From contig NZ_CP119107.1 in NCBI RefSeq assembly GCF_029094525.1, positions 3,720,001 to 3,784,000 of the forward strand: a DNA stretch of 64,000 nucleotides. The letters run 5' to 3'. Under the pieces are notes generated by a model. That model did not search any database and was not told the DNA's origin. It saw nothing but the letters and a program-made list of their open reading frames with translations. Position numbers and translations under genes: made by a program. Shown here piece by piece: positions 26,628 through 35,216 of this stretch; the stretch's first letter is position 1; each line of letters begins with the position of its first letter. This stretch comes from Pullulanibacillus sp. KACC 23026 (lineage in GTDB: Bacteria; Bacillota; Bacilli; Bacillales; Sporolactobacillaceae).

Positions 26628-27653
26628 TTATTCGTTTGAAAATTTATTAGAATTTATGTCAATCACTTTCCAAAAGGCCTCTTTTGGCTGATGGTTCGCA
26701 TCAAATAGAAACGGCCAATTCTTTCTCCCTTTAACAGGAAAATCATTTAACCAGGTATAATCATCGGCAACACCCCAAAAAGTAACCGATGTGATCGCTC
26801 CGGCATACTCCTTAAATAATTGAAATAACTGTTCGTACTTCTTTGTCTGCGCTTCCATCATCTCCGGAGTCGGCCGTTCGAGTTCTGTCCGCTTATCCTC
26901 CCAAGTAAAACAAGATACATCAAGTTCAGTTATATGTAAGCTTAGTCCTAATGATGCATAACGCTCAATTGCCTCACGAATCTCATCGAGCGATGGACTC
27001 TCGAGATTCCAATGCCCCTGTAAGCCTACTCCATGGATGGGTACGCCTTTATCCAAAAGAGACTTAACAAGCTTGTATATCTTTTCTCGTTTGACAGGAT
27101 GCGTTTCGTTATAATCGTTGTAAAAAAGAAGGGCATTAGGATCTGCATCATGAGCAAATTCAAATGCCTTCTCGATAAAATCGTCGCCAACATATTCTAG
27201 CCATTTTGAGCGCCTAAGAAGTTCTGGCCCCTCATCCGCGATCGCTTCATTCACAACATCCCAACAATAAATGTCTTTCTTATAACGGCTGACAACAGTC
27301 GTAATATGGGTTTTTAGACGATCTAATAGTTGATCTCGGCTGACGGGTACGCCCTTTTGATCTTTAAAAAACCAATCGGGTGTTTGATTGTGCCAGACGA
27401 GGTTATGTCCGCGGACCTTCATATTATGCTTTTTAGCAAAAGCAACCAGTTCATCCGCTTGACTGAATGTGAAACCATTCTCCTTTGGCTGAAGAGCTTC
27501 TGGTTTCATATGGTTTTCCGAAGTTAAACTGCTGAAATGCTTGGTTAAAAGCCCCTCACTCGTTTTAAGTGTGACAGGGTTCACCGCTGCGCCAATCTCA
27601 AAATCATTCTTGAAGACTTCTTTTAATGATGGCATCTTTTTAAGCGTTTCCAT
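26628..27653 (-). CDS. Intracellular GH10 endo-1,4-beta-xylanase
   Basis: A 341-residue GH10 xylanase. Motifs: FEIGAAV near the start, [23 protein letters not shown], acid/base Glu136 in [22 protein letters not shown], nucleophile Glu243 in ITELDVS, and a C-terminal [13 protein letters not shown]. There is no signal peptide or binding module, so it belongs to the intracellular GH10 type that degrades imported aldouronate and xylo-oligosaccharides. The ATG has AAAGGAG 10 bases upstream. Flanked by DUF624 and uxuB in the same operon. Confidence 0.95.
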   Translation of the reverse strand: METLKKMPSLKEVFKNDFEIGAAVNPVTLKTSEGLLTKHFSSLTSENHMKPEALQPKENGFTFSQADELVAFAKKHNMKVRGHNLVWHNQTPDWFFKDQKGVPVSRDQLLDRLKTHITTVVSRYKKDIYCWDVVNEAIADEGPELLRRSKWLEYVGDDFIEKAFEFAHDADPNALLFYNDYNETHPVKREKIYKLVKSLLDKGVPIHGVGLQGHWNLESPSLDEIREAIERYASLGLSLHITELDVSCFTWEDKRTELERPTPEMMEAQTKKYEQLFQLFKEYAGAITSVTFWGVADDYTWLNDFPVKGRKNWPFLFDANHQPKEAFWKVIDINSNKFSNE

Positions 27654-27686
27654 ACCTTGCCAACTCCTTTATAAGGTATTAGAAGA

Positions 27687-28376
27687 TTATTGGGAGGATT
27701 GAATATAGTTCTCCTCAACATCCTTAAGAATCACTTGACTATTTAATAGAAAGGCATAGCATATAAGACTGCTAAACAAAATCACAACAAGATTAGACGT
27801 TATCATAGAAAGAAATAAAAGAATAATTATTAAGGCAATATTCCCAAGTGTACATTTGACTTTTGTTAAAAGGTACAAGATGGACAGCTTGAGGAGATCC
27901 TTGGTTCGGAATACAAACTGTGAGCTGATTAATAAACCATAGAAGACGGCGACAGCCAAAAAGAAAAGGGCCATAACAAAGACAATCTCTAGAACCGAAT
28001 TCATAACACTTGAGTGTCTATTAAAATATTGCAAATCAGCCACGAGAACAAACGAAATCACAAGAAAAGGAATCCACAATTTGGATGCGTCCTTGAGGTT
28101 TCTTTTATAGCCATAGAAATAGAGTTTAATTGGGGCAATTTCTTTTTCTTTCATCAGTTTTCGAATCGAATAAATTAACGCAGAAAGTGCTGGCCCTGTT
28201 GGAATAAGCGCTAGAAAATAAAAAATCATATTTGAAAAGACTGGCTTAATCACTAAGCTGACAAACAGAAGAAGACAATTGCACACGATGAAGCTTACGC
28301 TGGTTAATAGAAAGCCGTAGATATGATTCGTTATTGTAAAAAATGGACCTGAGCCAAATTCCTTCTTATTACTCAA
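27687..28376 (-). CDS. DUF624 (YesL-like) membrane protein
   Basis: A 229-residue protein with about five transmembrane helices. The start GSGPFFTITNHIYGFLLTSVSFIVCN and the later FLALIPTGPALSALIYSIRK match the DUF624/YesL pattern (conserved Asn, then a GPAxxA segment). DUF624 proteins commonly sit beside oligosaccharide ABC transporters of the Lpl/Yte type in Bacillales; their function is not known, and an accessory role in uptake is inferred from context. It lies between the terminator after the solute-binding protein gene and the GH10 xylanase gene. Confidence 0.8.
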   Translation of the reverse strand: MSNKKEFGSGPFFTITNHIYGFLLTSVSFIVCNCLLLFVSLVIKPVFSNMIFYFLALIPTGPALSALIYSIRKLMKEKEIAPIKLYFYGYKRNLKDASKLWIPFLVISFVLVADLQYFNRHSSVMNSVLEIVFVMALFFLAVAVFYGLLISSQFVFRTKDLLKLSILYLLTKVKCTLGNIALIIILLFLSMITSNLVVILFSSLICYAFLLNSQVILKDVEENYIQSSQ

Positions 28377-28499
28377 TTGCTTTCCCTCAAATCGTTAAAT
28401 TATAGGACAAAAAACTGTCTATTATAAAGATACTTGAAATTCACCCGCTAGAACAAGACTATTTTACTTGGAAAACAAATATCCCCCTAAAAAAAGGAG

Positions 28500-28535
28500 A
28501 AGATAAACTGCCTCCCTTAAAAGGCAGTTTATCTT
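28500..28535 (-). terminator. Terminator after the transporter genes
   Basis: AAGATAAACTGCCT and AGGCAGTTTATCTT form a perfect 14-bp stem around an 8-base loop. On the minus strand it runs into CTCCTTTTTTT, 12 bases past the solute-binding protein stop. Partial read-through would link the transporter to the enzyme genes. Confidence 0.85.
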
Positions 28536-28547
28536 GAATGGACGTCC

Positions 28548-30206
28548 TTATTTCTTTTGAGTTTTCAAATAAGCTTGGTAAGCATCATTTGCAGTTTGTA
28601 CATATTGATCCATACCTTTAGATTTGAGCTCATTCACATATTGATCCCAGTCAGACAATGGACGTTGTCCAGTAATAAATTGAAGTGTTGACTGTTGGAC
28701 ATAGTCCGTTAATGGTGTTTGTTTCAAGGTTTGCTGTTCAGATTGAGCTTGAGTATATGGATGCGGCGGATTAGGAGGAAGCAAAGTCTTGCTTTCCATA
28801 TCTTTTTGGAATTGAAGCTCAGGACCACTCATCATGGATTGGAGCAATTCCGTTGAACCACCGTAAGCATAGTTACCTTGAGAGAAGCCTAAATCAGTAC
28901 GTAAATCTTTCGTACCAGATGGGTTAAGACCAGCACCACCAAATGTTACATCAGGCTCAAGTGTCCGTTTACCGTTAGCGTCTTTTGTAAAGGTTTTACC
29001 TTCAACACCCCATTTGGCAAATTCTTCACCAGCATCACTGTATAATAACCAGTCAATGAATTGAAGCTCTGCAATAAAGTTAGGGTTCTTTTTAGCGTTA
29101 GCTGTAATCATAATCCCATTCTCAAGTCTGGAACCTGCAACAACGTCACCTTTAGGACCGCCTGGAACAGTGATTTTAGCTACTTCAAATTTGCCTTTAC
29201 CAAGTGTTTTGTCCATATCTGTAATGTACTGTTGAGTGGTTTGTGCATTTGTAGCAATAACAAAGGATTTACCCGTTTCAAACTTTTGAACAGCTTGATC
29301 ATCGGATTGAGTAAAGCTTTCTTTATCCATAAGCCCTTTAGCAACAAGATCATGGAAGTATGAAATTAAATTTTTATAGTTATCAGTAGCTGGTGCAAAA
29401 ACGAATTTCCCGGAATCTTTATCAAATTGGAGTCCATCGCCTAATCCCCACCCTGCTTGAGTGCCAAATGTTGGAGCGGCAATATTCAAAGTGCTGTTTC
29501 CAGTGTTCGTGTTGAAACGGTCAGAGAATGGGATGCTGTTAGGATAAATTTTCTTTAATTTCTCAAGATCTGTTTCAAGTTCAGCCCAAGTTTTTGGAAG
29601 TGGAATATTATTCTTTTTGAAAATATCTACACGAACAGCTAGTGTGTAATCTGGCCAGTAGGCTTGGTGAATCCCTGGCAACACATAATACTTTCCATCC
29701 GCCTGTCTCAACGTATCCAGTTCAGGCTCCAAATTCCATTCCTTTACTTTTTGTTCAAAGTTTGGCATATACTTTACATAGTCACTGACTGGTAGAATCG
29801 CACCTGAAGACACAAAAGGTGTTTCTTCCCCTGGATAAGTCTTAGCAATAATATCTGGTGCGTTTCCAGAGCTGATTAACAAACTTCTTTTTTGAGAGTA
29901 GTCACTCATTGGAACAACAGTTGGTTTTAATGTAACATTTGTCTTTTCTGTAAGATCCGTCCAGAACTCCCAATCCTTTTTGTAAGGATAAGCAGGGTTA
30001 TCATTAAATAGAATTGGAATAGTGATTTTCTTGGTTGCTTTAAATTGTTCCCCAGCTTTGTAATTCTTCATCGCTGCTCCGGATACCTTGACATCGCTTG
30101 AGCTTGATGATGATGATGATTTACTGCTGCCGCAGCCGGTTAGAAGCGATGCTAGAACGGTCGCTGCAACAGCCAAGGTAGCTGTCTTTTTCGCTAACTT
30201 ATTCAC
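28548..30206 (-). CDS. Oligosaccharide ABC transporter solute-binding lipoprotein (LplA/YtcQ-like)
   Basis: About 552 residues. It is exported as a lipoprotein: signal ATLAVAATVLASLLTGC with the lipobox LLTGC near residue 26, followed by a Ser-rich linker. The mature part is a family-1 solute-binding fold (KKITIPILFNDNPAYPYKKDWEFW, NAPDIIAKTYPGEE, FEVAKITVPGGPKG, DWLLYSDAGEEFAKWGVEG), of the large type that feeds YtcP/LplC-like permeases. In glucuronoxylan loci this protein binds aldouronates such as methylglucuronosyl xylotriose; that substrate is inferred. GTG at 30206 is chosen because GGGGG lies 8 bases upstream; an ATG at 30212 is too close to it. Confidence 0.88.
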   Translation of the reverse strand: MNKLAKKTATLAVAATVLASLLTGCGSSKSSSSSSSSDVKVSGAAMKNYKAGEQFKATKKITIPILFNDNPAYPYKKDWEFWTDLTEKTNVTLKPTVVPMSDYSQKRSLLISSGNAPDIIAKTYPGEETPFVSSGAILPVSDYVKYMPNFEQKVKEWNLEPELDTLRQADGKYYVLPGIHQAYWPDYTLAVRVDIFKKNNIPLPKTWAELETDLEKLKKIYPNSIPFSDRFNTNTGNSTLNIAAPTFGTQAGWGLGDGLQFDKDSGKFVFAPATDNYKNLISYFHDLVAKGLMDKESFTQSDDQAVQKFETGKSFVIATNAQTTQQYITDMDKTLGKGKFEVAKITVPGGPKGDVVAGSRLENGIMITANAKKNPNFIAELQFIDWLLYSDAGEEFAKWGVEGKTFTKDANGKRTLEPDVTFGGAGLNPSGTKDLRTDLGFSQGNYAYGGSTELLQSMMSGPELQFQKDMESKTLLPPNPPHPYTQAQSEQQTLKQTPLTDYVQQSTLQFITGQRPLSDWDQYVNELKSKGMDQYVQTANDAYQAYLKTQKK

Positions 30207-30264
30207 ACACATTTCCCCCTAGGAAATTTTATTAATGAACTTATATTGTCATAAGTTTCATCCG

Positions 30265-31137
30265 CTATTGTTTTACAGAACCTAACATGATTCCGGTTAC
30301 AAAGTACCTCTGTACGAATGGGTAGACGCACAAGATAGGTAAGACGGTTAAAACCATCGTAACCGCTTTAATATTTGAAGCGATTTGAGTCAAATTATCT
30401 GCGCTTGTTGCTCCGCTTGAAAGCGAATTGGAGGCACCAGCAATCAAGTTTCTAAGATAGATAGAAACAGGGAACAAAGACGATTTATCAAAGTATAAGA
30501 AGGCAGGGAACCAAGAGTTCCATGCACCTACCGCATAGAATAAAAACATCGTGGCAAGGATCGGTTTAGAGAGTGGCAAGATGATTCGGCCTAAAGTCCC
30601 AAAAACACCTGATCCGTCAATAGCAGCCGCTTCTTCCAATTCTTCCGGCATGCTTTCAAAAAAGGATTTCATAATTAACATGTTGAAAACGCTGATGGCT
30701 CCTGGAATGACAATTGCCCAGATGGTATCCGTAAAATGCAAGCTTTTAACCAAAATGTAGTTTGGAATCAGGCCACCATTGAAGAACATGGTAAATACGG
30801 CAACAGAGGTTAAGAAACGCCGACCCACCAACCTTTTTTTAGATAAAGCATAGGCAAATATGGTGGTCAAAAACATGGAAATTAAGGTACCGACTACGGT
30901 ATAGACGACTGTGTTTTTGTATGAAACCCAAAATTCCTTGTCCTTCAAAATGATTTTATAAGTATCTAAGTTAAACCCTTTCGGAATGATGCTCACATGA
31001 CCTGCATTAATTTCAGCACTGCTGCTAAAAGATTCAGCAATGATGTTGACAAAGGGAATTAAAGTTAAAAAGACAACTATCAGCAAGAAAATGACGTTAA
31101 ATACGGTGAATACCTTATATGAACGAGATGTTTTCAT
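30265..31137 (-). CDS. ABC transporter permease (LplC/YtcP-like)
   Basis: A 290-residue inner-membrane permease of the carbohydrate MalG type, with six predicted helices. The coupling EAA motif reads ELEEAAAIDGSGVFGTLGRIILPLSKP and contacts the ATPase. The C terminus VQRYFVTGIMLGSVKQ is the signature of the LplC/YtcP subfamily. It is 16 bases downstream of the partner permease gene and 58 bases upstream of the binding-protein gene. As in other Bacillales systems of this kind, no ATPase gene is adjacent; a shared MsmX-like ATPase elsewhere is expected. Confidence 0.9.
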   Translation of the reverse strand: MKTSRSYKVFTVFNVIFLLIVVFLTLIPFVNIIAESFSSSAEINAGHVSIIPKGFNLDTYKIILKDKEFWVSYKNTVVYTVVGTLISMFLTTIFAYALSKKRLVGRRFLTSVAVFTMFFNGGLIPNYILVKSLHFTDTIWAIVIPGAISVFNMLIMKSFFESMPEELEEAAAIDGSGVFGTLGRIILPLSKPILATMFLFYAVGAWNSWFPAFLYFDKSSLFPVSIYLRNLIAGASNSLSSGATSADNLTQIASNIKAVTMVLTVLPILCVYPFVQRYFVTGIMLGSVKQ

Positions 31138-31153
31138 AACTATTCCAACCTCC

Positions 31154-32119
31154 TTACCACAAACTTGTGTCTGTAAGTTTTCTTGATAAATAGTTCGCCG
31201 AGAAGACTAGAGCGAATCCAATGATCGACTCGAATAAACCAATTGCTGTGGCGTAACTAAAATCACTTGATTGTAAACCCACTCGGTAGAGATAGGTTGA
31301 AATAACATCAGATGTCGGGTAGTTTAAAGGGTTGTAAATTAATAAGATCTTTTCAAACCCTACCGCCATTAAGTTACCAATATTAAGAATTAACAAAGTG
31401 ATAACCGTTGGTAAAATCCCCGGTAACGTGATATGAATGGTTTGCTTCCAGCGATTCGCACCATCTATTCTAGCTGCTTCATAAAGGGATGTATCAATAT
31501 TAGTAAGAGCTGCTAAATAGAGAATCGTTCCCCAACCAGTGGTTTGCCAAACTTCTGAACCGACATATATTGGCCTAAACCAGCTCGGGTCTTGCATGAA
31601 AAGAATTTTATGTCCAACAAGCGCTTTCATCAGGATGTTTAATACACCTGTACTTGAAGTGATTTCCAAAATCATCCCACTGACAATAACGACTGAAATA
31701 AAGTGCGGAAGATAAGAAGCGGTTTGAACGAATTTTTTGAATTTTGTTGATGTAATCTCATTTAATAATAGTGCTAAAATAATTGGTAAAGGGAAACAGA
31801 ATATTAATGTTAAGAAGCTTAAAATAATATTGTTTTTAAATACGCCCCAGAAAGACGGGTCATGGATGAACATCTTAATGTAATACAGCCCCACCCATTC
31901 CTGACCGAACATGCTCCCGCCCGGCACGAACCTTCTAAAAGCGATAATATTTCCTGCCATTGGAATATATTTAAAAATCACCAAATAGGCTAATGGCAAA
32001 ATCAGTAAGACATAAAGTGCCACGTCTTTTCTCATTTGTCTAAGTTTAAATTTAACCTTTGACTGGGCCTTAGGCTGAACAGTGGTAATAGGTTTTGAGA
32101 GATCGTGTTCCACTTTCAT
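31154..32119 (-). CDS. ABC transporter permease (LplB/YtpP-like)
   Basis: A 321-residue permease of the MalF type. It has a basic N terminus (FKLRQMRKDVALYVLLILPLAYLVIFKYIPM), the LplB hallmark FRRFVPGGSMFGQEWVGL, and an EAA motif, LYEAARIDGANRWKQTIHITLPGILP. It is first in the three-gene transporter operon, behind a promoter with an overlapping cre-like box. The substrate is inferred to be (methyl)glucuronoxylan oligosaccharides because the flanking enzymes all act on such products. Confidence 0.9.
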   Translation of the reverse strand: MKVEHDLSKPITTVQPKAQSKVKFKLRQMRKDVALYVLLILPLAYLVIFKYIPMAGNIIAFRRFVPGGSMFGQEWVGLYYIKMFIHDPSFWGVFKNNIILSFLTLIFCFPLPIILALLLNEITSTKFKKFVQTASYLPHFISVVIVSGMILEITSSTGVLNILMKALVGHKILFMQDPSWFRPIYVGSEVWQTTGWGTILYLAALTNIDTSLYEAARIDGANRWKQTIHITLPGILPTVITLLILNIGNLMAVGFEKILLIYNPLNYPTSDVISTYLYRVGLQSSDFSYATAIGLFESIIGFALVFSANYLSRKLTDTSLW

Positions 32120-32228
32120 CGCTTAACCTCCTTTTTAAAATTTAAGTCTCGTCTTTTTTTAAAAAAACTCGTTAGATTGGCAGTATTTCGAAAGTTATTC
32201 AACTTAGTTCATCTATTAAACTAACTTG

Positions 32229-32266
32229 ATTATACAAAATTCTACAAGATAATTCAAGCGCTTTCA
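32229..32266 (-). promoter_or_regulatory. Importer promoter with overlapping cre-like box
   Basis: On the minus strand TTGAAT (32257-32252) and TATAAT (32234-32229) are separated by exactly 17 bases. TGAAAGCGCTTGAA (32266-32253), which differs from the CcpA cre consensus at one conserved position, overlaps the -35. CcpA binding here would block RNA polymerase. It lies 110 bases before the first permease gene. Confidence 0.65.
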
Positions 32267-32345
32267 TCTATATTTTTTAACTTTTTCGTAAAATTTATAT
32301 TAGATGAAGAAATATTTTTTTGATTCATTTTTTGATTGAAAGGCA

Positions 32346-33491
32346 TTAGTTTGGAAACCAAATTTTATAGGTCCCGCTGAGTGCTAAAAGGCTGAAAAAA
32401 TAAAGACAATTATCATAATACCTTCGAACACCTGTACGAACAGGGGTATTCCAAAACTTGTCAACCATCGACCATTTATAAGGTCCATCCGCTGCCAAAG
32501 AAGCCATCGCATTTGTCGCGATCAAGCCAACCGGATGTAAAGTTGCCTCTTCTAATGGGAGTCCATCGATGGTATAGCGGCGAAATTCTTCTGGAGCTTT
32601 ATCTGCGAAGAAAGCCTGAATCAGGTTAGCCTCCTGTACCTCCCAAGAATCACTGCGGAACCATTCGTAATCTAGACCAATGTTGGCTGCAACACGATAA
32701 GAATCACTGTAAAAATGGCCGTAACCTCTTTCATTGTTTGGGGTTCCGTCATAATACGCATATTCAGGAGCAAGCCCCGTTACCGGATGACAGGCCAATT
32801 TTAAGTAAGCTCTGCTTGCTTCTGCTGCTTCTTTCCAAAAACTTCGATCTTCCTCATTAGCCCAAAGCGCAAACAACTCATAGAAATGAGGCAGATGATA
32901 GGATGGATCACTAAATCCACAATTTGGAACAAACTTAATCAGCTTATTTTCAGGATTCCACATGGGCTGTCCGTCACCTGACTCGCCTTTATGGAGACAA
33001 GTTCGCAGGAGCTCCCTTGCTTGTACACCATAGTTATAAGGTTCTGCTCCGTCCCCCCAGCGATGAGAGGCGAAGAAGAGGGCAAGAGCAAAATATTCTT
33101 CTCCATCCGGTGCAGGTCCGTATGCACGCTTCGATCCATCAGGATTACAGGACCACGCATAGTATCCGGCATTCTCGCCTTCAGTCATATACATATAGGT
33201 TCTTGTCCAATTCCATAAGCGATCAAATATGTCTTTTTTGTCCATTTGCACAGCCATCATCATGCCGTAGGACATCCCCTCGGTCCTGACATCCAGATTC
33301 CCTGTGTCTAAGATATAGCCTAATGAATCATCTACAGGATAATAGATACGTGTGTCATCATGTTCCCCAAATAGGGCCTCCCAAGTTTCTGTTAATCTTT
33401 GTTGAACATCTTCCTCTGTGCAGCCAATCTCTTTAAAAAGATTGGTATAGCTATTCGTTGAAAAGGCACCGTTTTCCGCTAATTTCCCCAT
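32346..33491 (-). CDS. GH8 reducing-end xylose-releasing exo-oligoxylanase (Rex)
   Basis: About 381 residues of a GH8 (alpha/alpha)6-barrel enzyme, very like the Rex enzymes of Bacillus halodurans and relatives that remove xylose from the reducing end of xylo-oligosaccharides. The general acid Glu is about 71 in RTEGMSYGMMMAVQ. Further landmarks: YYAWSCNPDGSKRAYGPAPDGEEYFALALFFASHRWG (split), and YDGTPNNERGYGHFYSDSYRVAANIGLD with the catalytic Asp. No signal peptide, so it acts on imported oligomers. The ATG at 33491 has AAAGGGGAG just upstream; a longer TTG-started form would put that site inside the gene. Downstream of kdgA in the operon. Confidence 0.92.
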   Translation of the reverse strand: MGKLAENGAFSTNSYTNLFKEIGCTEEDVQQRLTETWEALFGEHDDTRIYYPVDDSLGYILDTGNLDVRTEGMSYGMMMAVQMDKKDIFDRLWNWTRTYMYMTEGENAGYYAWSCNPDGSKRAYGPAPDGEEYFALALFFASHRWGDGAEPYNYGVQARELLRTCLHKGESGDGQPMWNPENKLIKFVPNCGFSDPSYHLPHFYELFALWANEEDRSFWKEAAEASRAYLKLACHPVTGLAPEYAYYDGTPNNERGYGHFYSDSYRVAANIGLDYEWFRSDSWEVQEANLIQAFFADKAPEEFRRYTIDGLPLEEATLHPVGLIATNAMASLAADGPYKWSMVDKFWNTPVRTGVRRYYDNCLYFFSLLALSGTYKIWFPN

Positions 33492-33544
33492 GGTACTCCC
33501 CTTTCTCAAAGTTCTTAATTCATTCCTTCAACAGGTTGATCCGT

Positions 33545-34204
33545 TCAATTATTAACTAATGCCTTGCGGTAAGCGGCTACATATTGTTCAGCCTTTTTCG
33601 TTAACAGTTCATAGTCACCGGTTTTATAAGTTTCAGAGGTTAGGTCCGAACCAATTCCAACTGCCGCTGCTCCTGCATTCACCCATTCATGCAAGTTTTC
33701 TAAGGAGACACCGCCTGTTGGCATAATATGAACTTGCGGATAAGGGCCTTTGATCGTTTTTATCATGGATGGTGCAAAGTGATTGCCTGGGAACAGCTTC
33801 ACGAGGTCAGCCCCGCATTCTAATGCTTCCTGGACCTCTTTAACCGATGAAACACCCGGCAAAATGGGGACTCGGTAGCGATTGCATAGGACCATCGTCT
33901 CTTTATTAAGGGACGGACTAACAATAAACGCTGCACCGTTCAGAATGGCTAGTCTTGCCGTTTCAGGATCCAAAATCGTCCCTGCACCAATAATGGGATC
34001 TTCCTCTGAACCCGAATGATAGTTAAGGGCTAATGTCTTAATGGCATCCAAAGCAAAAGGCACAGTCATGGTGATTTCAATAATTTTAATTCCGCCTTCT
34101 ATCGCTTTTTCAGCAGCCTTTACAACCTCTTCCGGAGAATCTCCTCTAAGAACAGCCACTACCCCATCAGACATGACTCTTTGAAGCACCTTCAATTTCT
34201 CCAT
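33545..34204 (-). CDS. kdgA: KDPG/4-hydroxy-2-oxoglutarate aldolase
   Basis: About 219 residues, class I KDPG aldolase (TIM barrel), splitting 2-keto-3-deoxy-6-phosphogluconate to pyruvate and glyceraldehyde-3-phosphate. Motifs: GVVAVLRGDSPEE, IIEITMTVPFALDAI (catalytic Glu region), IIGAGTILDPETA, FIVSPSL, and the Schiff-base lysine in ADLVKLFPGNHFAP, with IMPTGGVSLENLHEW. ATG at 34204 follows GAGGTG by 8 bases. It starts 5 bases after the kdgK stop, so the two are co-translated. It is the final step of the uronate branch. Confidence 0.93.
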   Translation of the reverse strand: MEKLKVLQRVMSDGVVAVLRGDSPEEVVKAAEKAIEGGIKIIEITMTVPFALDAIKTLALNYHSGSEEDPIIGAGTILDPETARLAILNGAAFIVSPSLNKETMVLCNRYRVPILPGVSSVKEVQEALECGADLVKLFPGNHFAPSMIKTIKGPYPQVHIMPTGGVSLENLHEWVNAGAAAVGIGSDLTSETYKTGDYELLTKKAEQYVAAYRKALVNN

Positions 34205-34208
34205 ATTA

Positions 34209-35147
34209 TCACCTCTCAATCTTTCTTTTCTTTCCTAGCAGTTGCTCGACGGTTTCCCAGGTAGGAAGAGCTTCCCAGTCACCCGTTCCTTGTACAACCA
34301 TTGCCCCGACAAGACTTCCTAACTCAACTGCTTCATGGGGAGTTAATCCCTTAATAATCCCCGCCAAGAAACCTGCCGCAAATCCATCCCCAGCCCCTAC
34401 TGGATCAACAACCTGTGGAACTTTATAAAAGGGCATTTCGTGAACCCCATTATCAAGAAGCAGATTGCTTTCACCGGCTCCTTTTATAACCGTTATCGTC
34501 TCAAAACCTTTAAGATATTGAAGGATATCCTCCAAGTTCGTTGTATCAAGCAAAAGCTTGAGTTCATCAAGACCTGGCAGAAAATAATCCACCTCTTGAA
34601 TTAAAGGAAGTAACACCTTTCTTGCTTCTTCAATTGTCCATAACTTGAGCCGCAAATTGGGATCAAGGCTAACCTTTACTCCGAGTTGTTTGGCCGTTTC
34701 AATGGCATAGAGACAAGTATCAAGACACGACGGACTAAGAGCGGGTGTAATGCCTGTTAAGTGGAGAATCTTAGCCTGTTTGATATAAGAAGGGTCAAGA
34801 TCACTTGGCGTCATAAGACTTGCCGCTGAATGACGTCTGTAATAAAAAACGAGCGTTTGATCCAAGTGCTTATCTTTTAACATCATGCCAGTTTGAGCTT
34901 CGCTTGTTTGCCTGGCTCTAGAAACGTCAACCTGTTCGCCTCTTAAGGTTTTTAAAATGGCCGTTCCCATTGGGTCAGTCCCAAGACGTCCCATCCAGCC
35001 TGCCTGAATACCTAGGCGTGCAAGACCAATGGCCACATTGCTTTCCGCTCCTCCAAATGACTGTTCAATGAATTGGCTTCGTTCAAGACTTTTATTCTGA
35101 AGAGGCATGAAGAGTCCCATGCTTTCACCAAATGTTACAACGTCCAA
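34209..35147 (-). CDS. kdgK: 2-keto-3-deoxygluconate kinase, PfkB family
   Basis: About 312 residues of a ribokinase-fold sugar kinase phosphorylating KDG to KDPG. Motifs: DVVTFGESMGLFMP at the start, the first PfkB signature region QSFGGAESNVAIGLARLG, FYYRRHSAASLM (KDG-kinase typical), SLDPNLRLKLW, and the C-terminal signature DPVGAGDGFAAGFLAGI with catalytic Asp. The TTG at 35147 is chosen because GGGGTGAGG lies just upstream and the product then begins like family members; a TTG at 35171 without a ribosome site is the alternative. It lies between aguA and kdgA. Confidence 0.9.
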   Translation of the reverse strand: MDVVTFGESMGLFMPLQNKSLERSQFIEQSFGGAESNVAIGLARLGIQAGWMGRLGTDPMGTAILKTLRGEQVDVSRARQTSEAQTGMMLKDKHLDQTLVFYYRRHSAASLMTPSDLDPSYIKQAKILHLTGITPALSPSCLDTCLYAIETAKQLGVKVSLDPNLRLKLWTIEEARKVLLPLIQEVDYFLPGLDELKLLLDTTNLEDILQYLKGFETITVIKGAGESNLLLDNGVHEMPFYKVPQVVDPVGAGDGFAAGFLAGIIKGLTPHEAVELGSLVGAMVVQGTGDWEALPTWETVEQLLGKKRKIER

Positions 35148-35216
35148 CTTCCTCACCCCAATTCTTTTCAAAAGTTAAAAAGGTGCTACACCTTATCTCA
35201 TGGTTCATCCTCTTTA

